DNA from: DATLGB01 sp963724135 | GTDB lineage: Bacteria; Actinomycetota; Thermoleophilia; Solirubrobacterales; Solirubrobacteraceae | DNA length: 64,000 nt | Assembly: GCA_963724135.1 (NCBI GenBank) | Contig: CAVRTA010000006.1 | Location: forward strand, 992,001 to 1,056,000 | Direction of reading: 5' to 3' | Shown: positions 50,459 through 60,596 of the stretch, one piece after another | Numbering within the stretch: the stretch's first letter is position 1 | Layout: each line of letters opens with the position of its first letter | The notes under the pieces: generated by a model | Seen by the model: the letters and a program-made list of their open reading frames with translations, nothing else | Databases searched by the model: none | Told to the model about the DNA's origin: nothing | Program-made: the position numbers and the translations under genes

Positions 50459-52532
50459 CTAGCAGAGAACGAAACGCCGCACGCGCTGGCGCTTGCCGAA
50501 GCGCACGCGGACGACGGCGCGCGGGCCGCGGAGCCGGTGCGCCGGCACGACGATGCGCAGGCGGGTGCCGCGGCGGCGGGCCTTCACCCGGCGGCCGTTC
50601 ACCGTGGCGCGGACGCGGCGGACCTTGCGCGGCAGGCGCACGGTGACCGTGAATGGCTTGCGCGCGCGGCAGCGCGCGGGCGGCCTGCGCGCCGGGTTGG
50701 CGTGGCGCAGCATGTTCTGCAGGAGCGTGTAGCCCGTGTAGGTGACGGCGTAGCTCTGCAATCCGTACGGGTGGTAGTACTGCTCCGTGGGGTCGGGCAG
50801 CAGCGCGCCGAGGAAGCGCACCCGGCCGGCGCCGAGCGGCCTCTCGCCGTAGATCGTGCGCCCCTCGCCGTGGGTGCCGGCGGTCCGTCCGCCGTTCGCG
50901 TCCCACGCCGCCTGCGCGACGGTCCAGTTGGGCGCGGAGTCGTTCGCGTCGCCCGCGTTGCCGAACCTGTAGCCGATCGGCACGGTGTCGTAGGTCTGTC
51001 GCGCGACCCCGCGCAGGCCCTGGTTGAGCGCGTCCGAGCGATTGCCGAAGTCGACGAGGCCGACGTAGGCCTTGTGCACGGCGATGTCGCCCGCCTGCAC
51101 GAGGCCGAGGTCGGCGAGGATCGGCGCCGCCGCGTCGGTGACGATCAGGTTGCCGCCGGCCTCGACCCACGCGCGCAGCCGCGCCACCCACGCCGGCCGG
51201 TCGGTCCCTTCCGGCATCGCGTCGTTGGCGAGGATCACGGAGTCGAAGCTCGACAGGTCATCGCCGACGCGGACGCGGTGGAGCTTCGGCCTCGCCGAGC
51301 GGTTGAGGTGGCGGAAGAAGCGCATGCGCGTGACGCGGTACGGCCGCTGCTCGATGTCCTCGCCGGGCTGGCGCGCGTAGCCCGCGCCGTTGGCGTCGTC
51401 GTGGGTGATGACGTCGGGATCGAAGACGTAGGCGGCCCGGCCACCGACCTCGAAGACGAACCTCCTGCGGTCGATCGCCTGCTTGAACATCGTGTAGTTG
51501 ATCGCGCGGATCGAGTCCGTCCACACCTGGTCGAGCAGCGCCGGGAAGGTGAGCCAGTTGACCTCGGTGCCGACCGTCAGCTCGGTCGCGAAGCCGGTGC
51601 CGTCGTTGCCCTCGGCGGTGTTGTAGTAGTCGATCATCGACCCGCTCGCCGAGTAGCCGAGCATGTCGAACAGCGTGCCCCAGTGGTAGGCGCCCATGTC
51701 CTGCCCGGTGGCCTCGCGCAGCTGCTCGAGCTCGCCCAGGACGCCGTACTCCTTCATCGACTCCGTGATCCCGTCGGCGAAGCGCGCCAGCGTCTCGGAC
51801 TTCTGGTAGTCGAACTGACCGACGATCTGCAGGCCCGCGGCCGCGAACTCGTCCGGCCCCTGGCCGTGGTTGTCGGTGCCCAGGTACCAGCCGCCGGGCC
51901 GGTCGCCGAACAGCCTGGCGATCACGGCGTTGCCCTCCGGCTCGGCGAGTGTGGCGTTGGGGAGGGAGATCCAGCCGCGCACGGGGAACTGGCGGTTGAG
52001 GTCGCGGCCTGAGTCGTTGCCGCGCGTGGCCATGAACCCGGCGCCCTCCGTGCCGGCGATGTCGCCCGCGACCCAGCCGTCAGGGTTCGGGAACAGGAAG
52101 TGGATGGCGTGCGTGCGCAGCACCTCTCTGACCCACGGCTCGTCGCCCAGGAAGCGCGCGTCCGCCATGTCCTCCATCACGCGCGCGGCGCCCTCGCGGC
52201 CGCCGACCTCGTTGCCGTGGATCGAGGAGACGACGAGCAGCTTGTCCTTGTCGCCGCCCGCCCGCTCGTTGGTCATCACGACGTCGAACAGCGGATGCCC
52301 GGCCTTCGACTGGCCGAGGATGGTGGTCTCGAACAGGTTCGGGTGCTGGGACTCGAGCAGCCTCATCCCGCACTGGAACTCGTCGAAGCGCAGGAACGCG
52401 TACGAGTCGCGGCCCTCGGGGAAGACCCGGTCGCCGGGCGTCGAGTCGCCGGGCTCGCACTTGACCGGGGTCGCGCCCGCGGGCGCGGCGAAGCAGCAGC
52501 ACCAGCGCCAGCAGGGCCCCCGCGAACCTCAT
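50459..52532 (-). pseudogene. Secreted M14-type zinc carboxypeptidase-like protein, one-base insertion
   Basis: The intact product would be about 690 residues. A signal peptide (MRFAGALLALVLLFAAPAGA) is followed by PVKCEPGDSTPGDRVFPEG and then the M14 fold: VVSSIHGNEVGGREGAA (zinc His and Glu in HxxE), NDSGRDLNRQFPVRG and YLGTDNHGQG (third zinc ligand). A second domain (about 390-560) resembles a glutamine-amidotransferase-like lid (NLIVTDAAAPILADLGL), and the C-terminus is an Arg-rich beta domain ending in Cys. The frame changes near 52493: removing one c from the run of CTG codons restores the signal peptide. It probably trims a peptide or peptidoglycan-like substrate outside the cell. Confidence 0.8.
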
Positions 52533-52542
52533 GCGCGAGAGC

Positions 52543-53697
52543 TTAAGCCGCGTCGACGAGCTCGGGCGGCAGTCGCCCGGGGCGGTGCGCGGCACGCACG
52601 GACTCCAGCAGATCCTCGTAGGAATCGGTGACCGCGTCCCAGGAGTAGCGCTTGGCGCGCTCGATCGCGCGCTCGCGGTGATCCGCGACGACGTCGGGAT
52701 GGTCGAGCAGGTAGCCGAGCTGCTCGGCGAGCGAGTTGACGGGGTCGGCGCCGGAGAAGAACAGGCCGGCGTCACCCACCGTCTCGACGTTCGGCGGGTG
52801 GTCGTTGACGAGCACGCAGTTGCCGGCGCTCAGCGCCTCCAGGATGACGGGGTGCGTGCCGCCGACCTCGGTCGGCGCGACGAACACGTACGCGTGACGC
52901 TGGAGCTCCCAGTAGCCGCGACCGAAGACGTAGCCCGGGAAGACCACGCGCGGGTCGCCCTCGCGCATCACCGTGCGGATGTACTCGTCCGCGTAGGGGG
53001 CGCCGCCGACGACGACGAGCTTCATGCCCTTGGTCTGCGCGGACGGCAGCCGGGCCCAGGCCTCGACCAGGACGTGCGGGTTGTTCTCCGGCTCGAGGCG
53101 GCCGACGAACAGGACGTAGCGGCGCGACTCGATGCCCAGCTCGGAGAGCGTCCCGGTGCCGGTCCACCCGGGGTCCTCGACGCCGTAGGGGACGACCCCG
53201 ATGCGCTGGCCGTAGCGATGCTCGTAGATGTCGGCGACAGCGTGCGAATCGGTGATCGCGCGGTCCGCCCAGCGCGGCGAGTTGCGCTCGGCGAAGCGCA
53301 GGTAGCGCTTCGCGGGCGCCGGCCACTTGCGGCGGTCGGAGTCCAGCCCGTCGACGTTGATCACGGTCGGGATCCCGGCGATGCGGGTCACGAGGCACAG
53401 CGGCGCGTTGCCGGCGATGAAGAACAGCGCCACGTCCGGCTTCTCGGTGCGGGCCGAGTGCAGCGCGCTGAGCAGCGTGTGCGCGAACGTGTCCAGGTAC
53501 TTGTTGCGCACCGTCGGCAGGTGGACCAGCCGCGCGCCCTTGTAGGTGCGGATGCGCCGGTCGACGACGTGCGGCCGGCAGTAGACGACGACGTCGTGGC
53601 CGCGCTCGGTGAGGCGCTCGGCGAGCTGCTCGGCGGCCGTCTCGAAGCCCGAGTACGAAGCCGGGATCCCGCGGGTGCCCAGGATCGCGATCTTCAC
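52543..53697 (-). CDS. GT4 glycosyltransferase, DUF1972/rhamnosyltransferase type
   Basis: The 384-residue protein starts MKIAILGTRGIPASYSGFET, the signature of the DUF1972 N-terminal domain. It continues with VVVYCRPHVVDRRIRTYKG, FFIAGNAPLCLVTRIAGIP, NVDGLDSDRRKW, ITDSHAVADIYEH, LFVGRLEPENNPHVLVEAW and EVGGTHPVILEALSAGN (donor motif, HPVILE). Characterised relatives are rhamnosyl- or fucosyltransferases that begin or extend surface glycans. The ATG overlaps the end of the upstream gene (ATGA). It begins the intact downstream part of a long minus-strand operon. Confidence 0.92.
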   Translation of the reverse strand: MKIAILGTRGIPASYSGFETAAEQLAERLTERGHDVVVYCRPHVVDRRIRTYKGARLVHLPTVRNKYLDTFAHTLLSALHSARTEKPDVALFFIAGNAPLCLVTRIAGIPTVINVDGLDSDRRKWPAPAKRYLRFAERNSPRWADRAITDSHAVADIYEHRYGQRIGVVPYGVEDPGWTGTGTLSELGIESRRYVLFVGRLEPENNPHVLVEAWARLPSAQTKGMKLVVVGGAPYADEYIRTVMREGDPRVVFPGYVFGRGYWELQRHAYVFVAPTEVGGTHPVILEALSAGNCVLVNDHPPNVETVGDAGLFFSGADPVNSLAEQLGYLLDHPDVVADHRERAIERAKRYSWDAVTDSYEDLLESVRAAHRPGRLPPELVDAA

Positions 53698-54618
53698 TGC
53701 TGCGCGAGCCTATAGGCGGCGGCGTACGCCTCCGCGCACCGGCGCCAGCTGAACCGCCGCGCCCGGGCGAGCCCGCGGCGGCGCAGCTCCTCGCGCAGCG
53801 GGCCCACCTCGGCCAGCTCCCTGAGCCCGCCCGCGATCGACTCCACGTCGCGCGGATCGCAGTAGCGCGCGGCGTCACCGCACACCTCGCGCAGGGGCGG
53901 AATGTCGGCGGCCAGCACCGGGGTGCCCGCGTGCATCGCCTCCAGCGCGGGGAGCCCGAAGCCCTCGTGCAGGCACGGCAGCACCAGCGCGGCCGCGTGC
54001 CGGTGCAGCTCGGCGAGGTCCTCCACCGGCACGCCGGCGCTCCCGGCGATCACGAGCGGGAGCGCGACGCCGCTGCGGCTGTGCGCCTCGCGCAGCCGTG
54101 CGAGGTTCTTGCGCGGCTCGTCGTCGCCGACGTAGAGGAAGTGGCGCGGCTCACCGCGATCGGACACCGGCGCCTGGCCGGGGCCGTGGGGGACGACCAC
54201 GGCGTCGCGGCCCCACAGCGCGCGGACGTCGGCGGCGGTCGCCTGGGTCGGCGTCACGATCACCTTCGCGCGCTTGCGCGGCCAGCCGGTGGAGCCGCGC
54301 GGCGGCGAACCGGAAGCGGGCGTTGAAGCACTCGGGGACGCGCTCGAACAGCGACGTCGTGGACGGTGATGAGCTGCGGGATGCGCACGGGGCCGGCCGC
54401 CGGGAGCGGGTGGTGCAGCACGTCGGCTCCGCGGGCCGAGCGCGCGAGCCGGCGCTGCCAGAGCGCCTCGGCGGCGAGGTTGAGGTAGGCGCCGCGGCGG
54501 CCGTCGGCCTCGACGACCTCGACGCCGAGCGCGCGCAACTCGCGCACAGGTTGTCGATGAAGACCTGCGTCCCGCTCGGCCCGCGGCGAGCGAACGAGAC
54601 GTCGATCACGACCCTCAT
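53694..54618 (-). pseudogene. GT4 glycosyltransferase, multiple frame breaks
   Basis: Across frames the product reads MRVVIDVSFARRGPSGTQVF, then ELRALGVEVVEADGRRGAYL, ADVLHHPLPAAGPVRI, ITVHD, SLFERVPECFNARFRFAAARLHRL, KVIVTPTQATAADVRALWG, FLYVGDDEPRKNLARL and LHEGFGLPALEAMHAGTP (E-x7-E). About 305 residues are expected. The breaks are near 54555, 54345 and 54275; the last two are clearly +1 insertions, and the first is either two inserted bases or one missing base. Only the C-terminal 189 residues are in one frame. Start ATG 54618 overlaps the stop of the methyltransferase (ATGA). A normal gene with consensus errors is likely. Confidence 0.75.
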
Positions 54619-55099
54619 CGCGCGGCCCTCGCGACCAGGGTGGCGTGCCGCGTGCGGATGCGCTCGACGCCGAAGCCGGCCGCCTCGAGGGTGTCGCTCA
54701 GCGAGCGGCGGGTGAAGAAGCGCAGATGTCCGCCGCGCGGGTCGAAGTGGCGCTCGAAGCGCGAACGCGGCGATCGCCACGCGGCGGAGCGAGCGGATGC
54801 GCCGGCGTGGTGAGCAGCAGCCGGCCGCCGGGCCGCAGGACGCGGCGCGCCTCGAACAGCAGCGCGAGCGGGTCGGCGACGTGCTCGATCACCTCGCTGC
54901 ACCAGACGAGGTCGATGCTGGCGTGCGCCACGCCGTCGAGCTCGCCACCGGGCGACTCCGGGTCCGGGTCGACGCCGATGCCGCCGGGCGCGAGCTCCAG
55001 GAACGCGCCGCTGCCGCAGCCCAGGTCGAGCCACTCGTCCCCCGGCCGCAGCTCGTCGAGCAACAGCTGCCGCCGCCACTCCCAGCGCCACGGCGTCAT
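54615..55099 (-). pseudogene. Class I SAM-dependent methyltransferase, frame-broken
   Basis: The product would be about 160 residues: MTPWRWEWRRQLLLDELRPG, EWLDLGCGSGAFLEL (SAM motif I), GIGVDPDPES, DLVWCSEVIEHVADPLALL and LRPGGRLLLTTPAH in the first frame. The last part, FERHFDPRGGHLRFFTRRSL and LEAAGFGVERI, is in another. Two +1 insertions near 54780 and 54755 explain both shifts. The FDPRGGHLRFFTR motif is typical of sugar or lipid methyltransferases in such clusters. Start and stop form ATGA overlaps with the GT2 and GT4 genes on either side. Confidence 0.7.
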
Positions 55100-55879
55100 C
55101 GCCGCAGCCCCCACCAGCGGCCCGCCAGCCGCGCCAGCGCGCCGCGGGTCGAGTCGGGCCCGCAGCTTCGAGCGGTGCCAGCCCTGATCGCTCCACCATT
55201 CGTGCAGCGACGCGGTAGGGCGGAAGGTCGAGGAACATCGCGTCGCCGCGGGCCTCGCGCGCGTAGCGGTGAAACGACGCGGCCAGCGAGTCGCGCGAGT
55301 GGTCGTGATCGACCGCGAACGCGCGGGTCGAGCAGGCACACGTGCCCGGCGCGCAGCGCCCACAGCGCCCACTCGCGGTCCTCCGAGCCCGGCAGGTCCT
55401 CGCGGAAGGCCCGCTGCGCCCACAGCGAGCGCCGGAAGGCACCGGCGCCGTTGGAGTACCCCCACCGCGGGTGCGCCTGCGCCAGCGCGGCGTCCTGGCG
55501 CACCGGGGCGCGCAGCGGCTGACCGTCCCAGCCGTGCGTCGGCCCGAACGCGCAGGCGACGGCCGGGTCGTCGAGCGCGGCCGCGATGCGCTCGAGCCAG
55601 TCGCGATCGCGCGGAAAGGCGTGCGCCGACAGTGCGACGACGACCTCCGCCCCGCTCGCGGCCGTCCCGAGGTTGAGCGCGCGGCCGAAGGAGAACGCGC
55701 TCGGGGGGATCTCGAGCAGCTTCACCCCGGCGCCGCGCGCCACCTGTACCGATCCGTCGTGCGACCCCGAGTCGACGACCACGACCTCGTGCGGGCGCGC
55801 TCTGGCCGGCGAGCAGGTCGAGCAGCACCCGCAGCGGCCCCGCCTCGTCCAGGACCCGGATCACCACGCTGGCGCGCAC
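55096..55879 (-). pseudogene. GT2 glycosyltransferase, multiple frame breaks
   Basis: Joined frames read MRASVVIRVLDEAGPLRVLL, then HEVVVVDSGSHDGSVQVARG, SAFSFGRALNLGTAAS, VVALSAHAFPRDRDWLER (in place of a DXD), WGYSNGAGAFRRSLW, EDLPGSEDREWALWALRAG (ED motif), FAVDHDHSRDSLAASFHRYARE and LHEWWSDQGWHRSKLRARLD. This is the WaaE/rhamnan-type GT2 branch. Breaks lie near 55805, 55325, 55212 and 55155, and all fit +1 insertions. GTG 55879 lies 6 nt after TAGGGT and is divergent from the GT4 at 55912. Confidence 0.75.
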
Positions 55880-55911
55880 GGCCGGACCCTACGACGGATA
55901 GCCTCGCGCGC
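55880..55911. promoter_or_regulatory. Divergent leaderless promoter pair
   Basis: Minus strand: TAGGGT (55886-55891) lies 6 nt before the GTG at 55879. Plus strand: TAGCCT (55899-55904) lies 7 nt before the ATG at 55912. The gap of 32 bp has no ribosome binding site for either gene. Confidence 0.5.
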
Positions 55912-56921
55912 ATGCCCTCCCTGCTCGCCGTCGCCCCGGTGGACCACCCGGGCGGCGCCGAGATCGGGCTGCTGCGGCTGCTGCCACGGCTGCGCCACGC
56001 GGGCTGGGACGTCACGCTCTCAACGCCCGGCGACGGCCCGGTCCGGCGCGCCGCCAGGAGCGCGGCCTCGCCACCGCGACCGCTCGATGTCGGCGGCCTC
56101 GGCGAGGGCCAGGGCGCCCGCGCGGTGGCGGCGTTCCCGAAGGCGCGCAGGCTCGCGCGCCGCCACGACGTCGTCTACCTCAACGGCACCTCTGCGGGCG
56201 GCTGCTGCCGGCACTGCCGCGCGACGACGCGCGCGGTCCTGCACGTCCACGACATCGTCGAATCGGTGCCGGGCAGTGGAGGCGCGCCGACGTCGTGCTG
56301 GCGGACTCGCAGGCGGTCGCCGACCGGCTCGACGGGCTCAGGGCGCACGTCGTCGGCTGCCCGATCGAGCCCGAGCCGCGCCCCGTCGATCCGCCCTGGC
56401 CGGCCGGCGACGGGCCGGTCGTCGGCTACGTCGGGCGCATCGAGCGCCGCAAGGGCGTGCTCGACCTCGTCCGCGCCGCCCCGCGCATCCGGCGCGGCCG
56501 GCGCGCGGGTCGTGCTGGTCGGCGACGACCCCTACGACAGCGACCCCGAGTACCTCGGCCAGGTGCGCTCGTCGCCAGGCGTCGAGCACTACGGCTGGGT
56601 CGACGGCGCGGCCGGGCTGATGCCGAGCGCTCGCCGTGCTCGTCCTGCCGTCGCACCAGGAGCCGTTCGGGACCGTGCTCGCCGAGGCGATGAACGCCGG
56701 GACGCCCGGTGGTCGCCACTCGGGTCGGCGGCCTCGCCGAGGTGGTCGAGGACGGCGTCACCGGCCGGCTCGTCGCGCCCGGCGACCCGGACGCGCTCGC
56801 CGCCGCGGTGCTCGAGGTGCTCGCGCGCCGCGAGGAGATGGGCGCCGCCGGGCGCGAGCGCGCGCGCCGCTGGCACGTCGACGCGTACGCCGAGCGGGTG
56901 CGGGAGTTGATCACGGCGTGA
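55912..56921 (+). pseudogene. GT4 glycosyltransferase, multiple frame breaks
   Basis: Across frames: MPSLLAVAPVDHPGGAEIGL, RHAGWDVTLSTPGDGPV, DVVYLNGTSAG, AVLHVHDIVESVP, VLADSQAVADRLDGLRAHVV, VVGYVGRIERRKGVLDLV, VVLVGDDPYDSDPEYLGQV, AVLVLPSHQEPFGTVLAEAMNAGTP (E-x7-E) and VATRVGGLAEVVEDGVTG. About 330 residues are expected. Breaks lie near 56200-56290, 56495, 56630 and 56706. The C-terminal 70 residues (56709-56921) are one clean frame. Its stop overlaps the next GTG (GTGA). Confidence 0.72.
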
Positions 56922-57859
56922 GGGTCGCCTTCGACTCCCGGCCGGCCGCCGGCCCGACGCGGCATCGCCCGCTACGCGCGCTCGCTGCGCGCCGCGCTCG
57001 GCGACGAGGCCGAGCGCCGCGCGGCGGCGAGATCGTCGACACGCACCGCCCGCGCGGCGTCGACCTCTTCCACTCGCCGTGGATCGACGGCGCGCTGCTG
57101 CGCCCGCGCGGCCCGCATGGTGGTGACGCTCCACGACCTGATCCCGCTCAAGCGCCCCGGCGAGTACCTGCGCTCCGGCCTGCGCTTCCGGATGCGCTAC
57201 CTCGCCGTCGAGCGCGCGGCGCGGGTGATCGTCCCCACCGACCGCGGTCGCCGAGGATGCGGTGGCCGCGCTCAAGCTCGAGCCCGGCACGCGTCCACGT
57301 CGTCCCCGAGGCGGCCGACCCCGCCTTCACCCCGCGCGCGCACGAGCGAGGTGGCACGCGTACGCGCGAGCGCACGCCCTGCCCGACGACTACCTGGTGT
57401 GGGTCGGCGGCCTGCGCCATCCCGACCCGCGCAAGCGCGTGGCCGCGCTGGCCGACACGCCGAGCGAGCTGCCGCTCGTGCTGGTCGGCGAGACCGGCCC
57501 CTGGGCGCGCGAGCTGCCCGGCGTGATCCTCACCGGCGCCGTCGACGACGACGCGCTCGCCGCCATCTACACCGGCGCCCGCGCGCTGGTCTTCCCGTCC
57601 GACGACGAGGGCTTCGGCCTGCCAACCGTCGAGGCGCTGGCCTGCGGGACGCCGGTCGTCGCCTGCGACATCCCCGCGCTGCGCGAGGTGCTCGGCACGC
57701 GCGCGACCTTCGTCGACCCTGACGACCTCGAGGCCCTGATGGTGGCGGCGGCGCGCGGTCCAGCGGCCGGCGCCGGACCCGCCGACGTGGACCTGGGACG
57801 ACGCCGCGCGCGCGACCTGGGACGTCTACGAGCTCGCAGCGGCGCCCGCGACGCGGTGA
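56918..57859 (+). pseudogene. GT4 glycosyltransferase, multiple frame breaks
   Basis: Reading through +1 shifts gives MRVAFDSRPAAGP, GIARYARSLRAALG, VDLFHSPWIDGALLRPR, VVTLHDLIPLKRPGEYLRSG, ARVIVPT, ALKLEPG, VHVVPEAADPAFTPRA and YLVWVGGLRHPDPRKRVAAL. The donor domain has DDEGFGLPTVEALACGTP (E-x7-E), and the end is WTWDDAARATWDVYELAAA. About 300 residues are expected. At least six insertions are needed between 56955 and 57790; the donor-binding domain (57380-57750) is in one frame. GTG 56918 overlaps the previous stop. Convergent with the GT2 at 57925 across a 65-bp gap. Confidence 0.7.
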
Positions 57860-57924
57860 GTGTCGGCCAGGGCGACCCATCCGGTCATCCTGGCGACGCT
57901 CGCGGAGCCCGCAGCCGTGCCCGC

Positions 57925-58830
57925 TCAGCGCTCGGGTTCCAACCCGAACGGGACGCGCGCGCGCGGCGGCACGTGGCGCGCGCGGACCGTGCGGCGCAGG
58001 CGCCAGGCCTCGACGTAGCCGCGGGCGAGGAAGCGCTCGCGCAGGAGGACGTGGCCGAGTGCGAGCACCTCGTAGGCGAGGATCTGCGGGAGGTGCGGCA
58101 GCAGCGTCCGCCGCGTGTCGTTGCGGGCGATCATCAGGTAGCGGTTGCGGAACTGGATGCGCCGGTGCTCCTCGCGAGCTCTGGGCGCGCTTGGACGGCG
58201 AGTAGGTGCGGATGTGGCGGCCGGTCGCGCGCGGCTCGTAGACGCAGCGCCAGCCGGCCGCGCGGGCGCGCCAGGCGAGGTCGGCGTCGGTGATCCACAG
58301 CGCCATGTCCTCGTCGAAGCCGCCGGCGAGCGCCTCGCGGCGGTACAGCGCGCAGGCGCCGTCGGCGCCGAAGCACTCGCCGGGCGTCGAGTACGCCTCG
58401 GCCGGCGCGCCGTGGCCGACGAGCCCGTTCTTGCGCCGCCGGTCGATCCACATCCCGGCGGCGTCGATCGCGTCCGGCTCGGCCCCGGGGCCGGCGACAC
58501 GCAGCAGCTTGCGGCGACGCTGCCGACACCCGGCTCGTCGAGGCGCGGCAGCGCCGCGGCCAGGAAGCCGGGGTCGAGGAAGCAGTCGGCGTTGAGCAGC
58601 AGGACGGCATCGGCGTCGAGCGCCGCGAGCCCCGCGTTCATGGCCGCGGCGTAGCTGAGCGCGCTCTCGCAGCGCGACGACGCGCGCGCCGTGGCTGCGG
58701 GCGAGCTGGGCCGTCTCGTCGGTGCACGCGTTGTCGATGACGACGACCTCGGCCCCCTGTGCGCGCGCCGCCGGGAGCGAATGCGCAAGCGTGATGCGCC
58801 TCGTCGACCGACAGCATGAGGATCGGTCAC
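57925..58830 (-). pseudogene. GT2 glycosyltransferase, multiple frame breaks
   Basis: Joined frames: ILMLSVDE, RITLAHSLPAARAQGAEVVV, IDNACTDETAQLARSHGARV, ALSYAAAMNAGLAALDADAV, LLLNADCFLDPGFLAAALPR (metal site), KLLRVAGPGAEPDAIDAAGM, GFDEDMALWITDADLAWRAR (ED-like base, TDAD), RHIRTYSPSKRAQS and HRRIQFRNRYLMIARND. About 300 residues are expected. Breaks lie near 58825, 58800, 58670, 58515 and 58180. GTG 58830 overlaps the stop of the upstream GT4. The C-terminal domain with basic residues is typical of rhamnosyltransferase-like GT2 enzymes. Confidence 0.72.
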
Positions 58831-59783
58831 GCGCTGCACACGCGGCGGCCTCGCGGTAGACGGCGGCGGTTTCGGCGGCGACGTCGTCCCAGCGTGCGCG
58901 GGGTGACCGCGGGCGCCGGGCCGGCGAGCGCGCGCTCGATCGCAGCGCGCATGTCGTCGACGTCGAGCGGGTCGAAGTAGACAGCCGGCGTCGCCGCCCG
59001 CCTCCGGCAGCGCGGTGTCCCCGGGCAGCGGCGACCCGGCACGCCGCGCGCGAGCGCCTCCGCCACGACGAGCCCGAACCCCTCGTACAGGGACGGGTGC
59101 ACGACAACCGCCGCACCGCGCATCAGCGCGTCGAGCTCGCGCGTCGTCCACCCACCCCGTGAGCTCGACGCCCCAAGTCGCGCAGCGCCTTCCCCTCACC
59201 GCAGTCCACGCCGGCGATCACCACCGGCAGCGGCGAGGCCTCGGCCAGGCGGCGCCAGTTCTTCTTCGCCCGCAGGTCGCCGATGCCCAGCACGTACGGG
59301 GCGCGCTCGGGCACGGGGTCCGACCCGATCGCGAGCGAGGGCGCGTTGTGGACCACGCGCACCTTGTCCTCATCGACTCCGTAGCGGTCGACAACGTCGC
59401 GGGCGGTGAAGGCCGAGACGCAGATCACGCGCTCGGCCGAGCGGCAGGCGCGCGGCGCCAGCCAGCGGAACTTGCGCGCGCGTCAGCGGCGCGAAGTCCT
59501 TCGGGAACGCCTCGAAGGCCAGGTCGTGGATCGTCACCACGCCCGGGCACGGGCGCCGCAGCGGCAGGAAGACGTTGGGCGCGTGCAACACGTCGCAGCC
59601 GCGCGCGGCACGCGGGAGGCCGATCTGCTCCCACAGGACCTCCGGGCCGCGCCAGCCCGTCAGCTCGCGCAGCTCGAGGTCCGTGCGCTGACGTAGCGCA
59701 GCGGCCAGATCCTGCGTGTAGCGCGCCCAGCCACGCAACCGCTCGCCGGTCGTGTCCCGGATATCGATGGCTGCGCGCAGCAT
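58827..59783 (-). pseudogene. GT4 glycosyltransferase, multiple frame breaks
   Basis: Joined frames: MLRAAIDIRDTTGERLRGWA, GPEVLWEQIGLPRAARGCDV, LHAPNVFLPLRRP, VVTIHDLAFEAFPKDF, AERVICVSAFTARDVVDRYG, YVLGIGDLRAKKNWRRLAEA, VELTGWVDD, VVVHPSLYEGFGLVVAEALA (E-x7-E), AVYFDPLDVDDMRAAIERAL and RWDDVAAETAAVYREAA. About 310 residues are expected. Breaks lie near 59480, 59175, 59140, 59035, 58985, 58900 and 58840. ATG 59783 is close to the divergent WecG start. Confidence 0.7.
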
Positions 59784-59809
59784 CGATCCGTACCATGCCA
59801 CCCGACCGC

Positions 59810-60596
59810 ATGACGCTGAGTGCTGCACCGATCGCGAGCGCGGAACGCGACCGCCCCAAGTCGCGGATCTTCGAGATTCCGATCGACCTCGGTCACCCCG
59901 ACGAGCTGCTGCGGATGGTCACGGGATGGGTCGGTGGCGGCGTGCGCAGGCGGGTCATGTACGTCAACGCGCACGTGCTCAACCAGTCGCAGGAGCGACC
60001 TGAGCTGCGCGCGACGCTCCAGGGCGCCGACCTCGTCTACTGCGACGGCTACGGCGTGCGCATCGCGGCCAAGGCGCTCGAGCTGCCCACGCCGCACCGC
60101 ATGACCGGCGCCGACTGGATCTGGAGCCTCGCCGCGCTGTGCGAGGAATCGCAGAAGTCGATCTACCTGCTCGGGTCCGAGCCCGGCGTCACGCACGAGG
60201 CCGCCGCCCGGCTGCAACCGCTGGTACCCGCGCCTGCAGGTCGCCGGCACGCACCACGGCTTCTTCGCGATCGGCTCGCCGCACGCCGAGCGCGTGGTCG
60301 AGGACATCAACGAGCGCCGCCCCGACATCGTGCTCGTCGGGATGGGCACGCCCAAGCAGGAGGACTGGGTCCAGGCGTACTGCGACCGGCTCGAGACCGA
60401 CGTCCTGTGGACGGTCGGCGCGCTGTTCGACTACGTCTCCGGCCGCATCCCGCGCGCGCCCGGGTGGCTGTCCGACAACGGGCTCGAGTGGATCTTCCGC
60501 CTCGGCGTCGAACCTCAGCGGATGTGGCGGCGCTACCTGATCGGCAACCCGATGTTCCTGAGCCGCGTGCTGTCCGAGACTCGCTCTCGTCGCTAG
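59810..60596 (+). pseudogene. WecG/TagA/CpsF glycosyltransferase, one-base insertion
   Basis: The intact product would be about 261 residues: RIFEIPIDLGHPDELLRMV, MYVNAHVLNQSQERPEL, DLVYCDGYGVRIAAKALEL (catalytic-Asp region), YLLGSEPGVTHEAAARL, then after the break near 60230 QVAGTHHGFFAIGSPHAERV, IVLVGMGTPKQEDWVQ (PKQE) and VGALFDYVSGRIPRAPGWLS with LGVEPQRMWRRYLIGNP. Removing one base from caaccgctgg restores RLQRWYPRL. The fold and signature equal those of 12404, but sequence differs, so a different acceptor is likely. Start is ATG 59810 or in-frame ATG 59794. Leads the ABC exporter operon. Confidence 0.82.
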
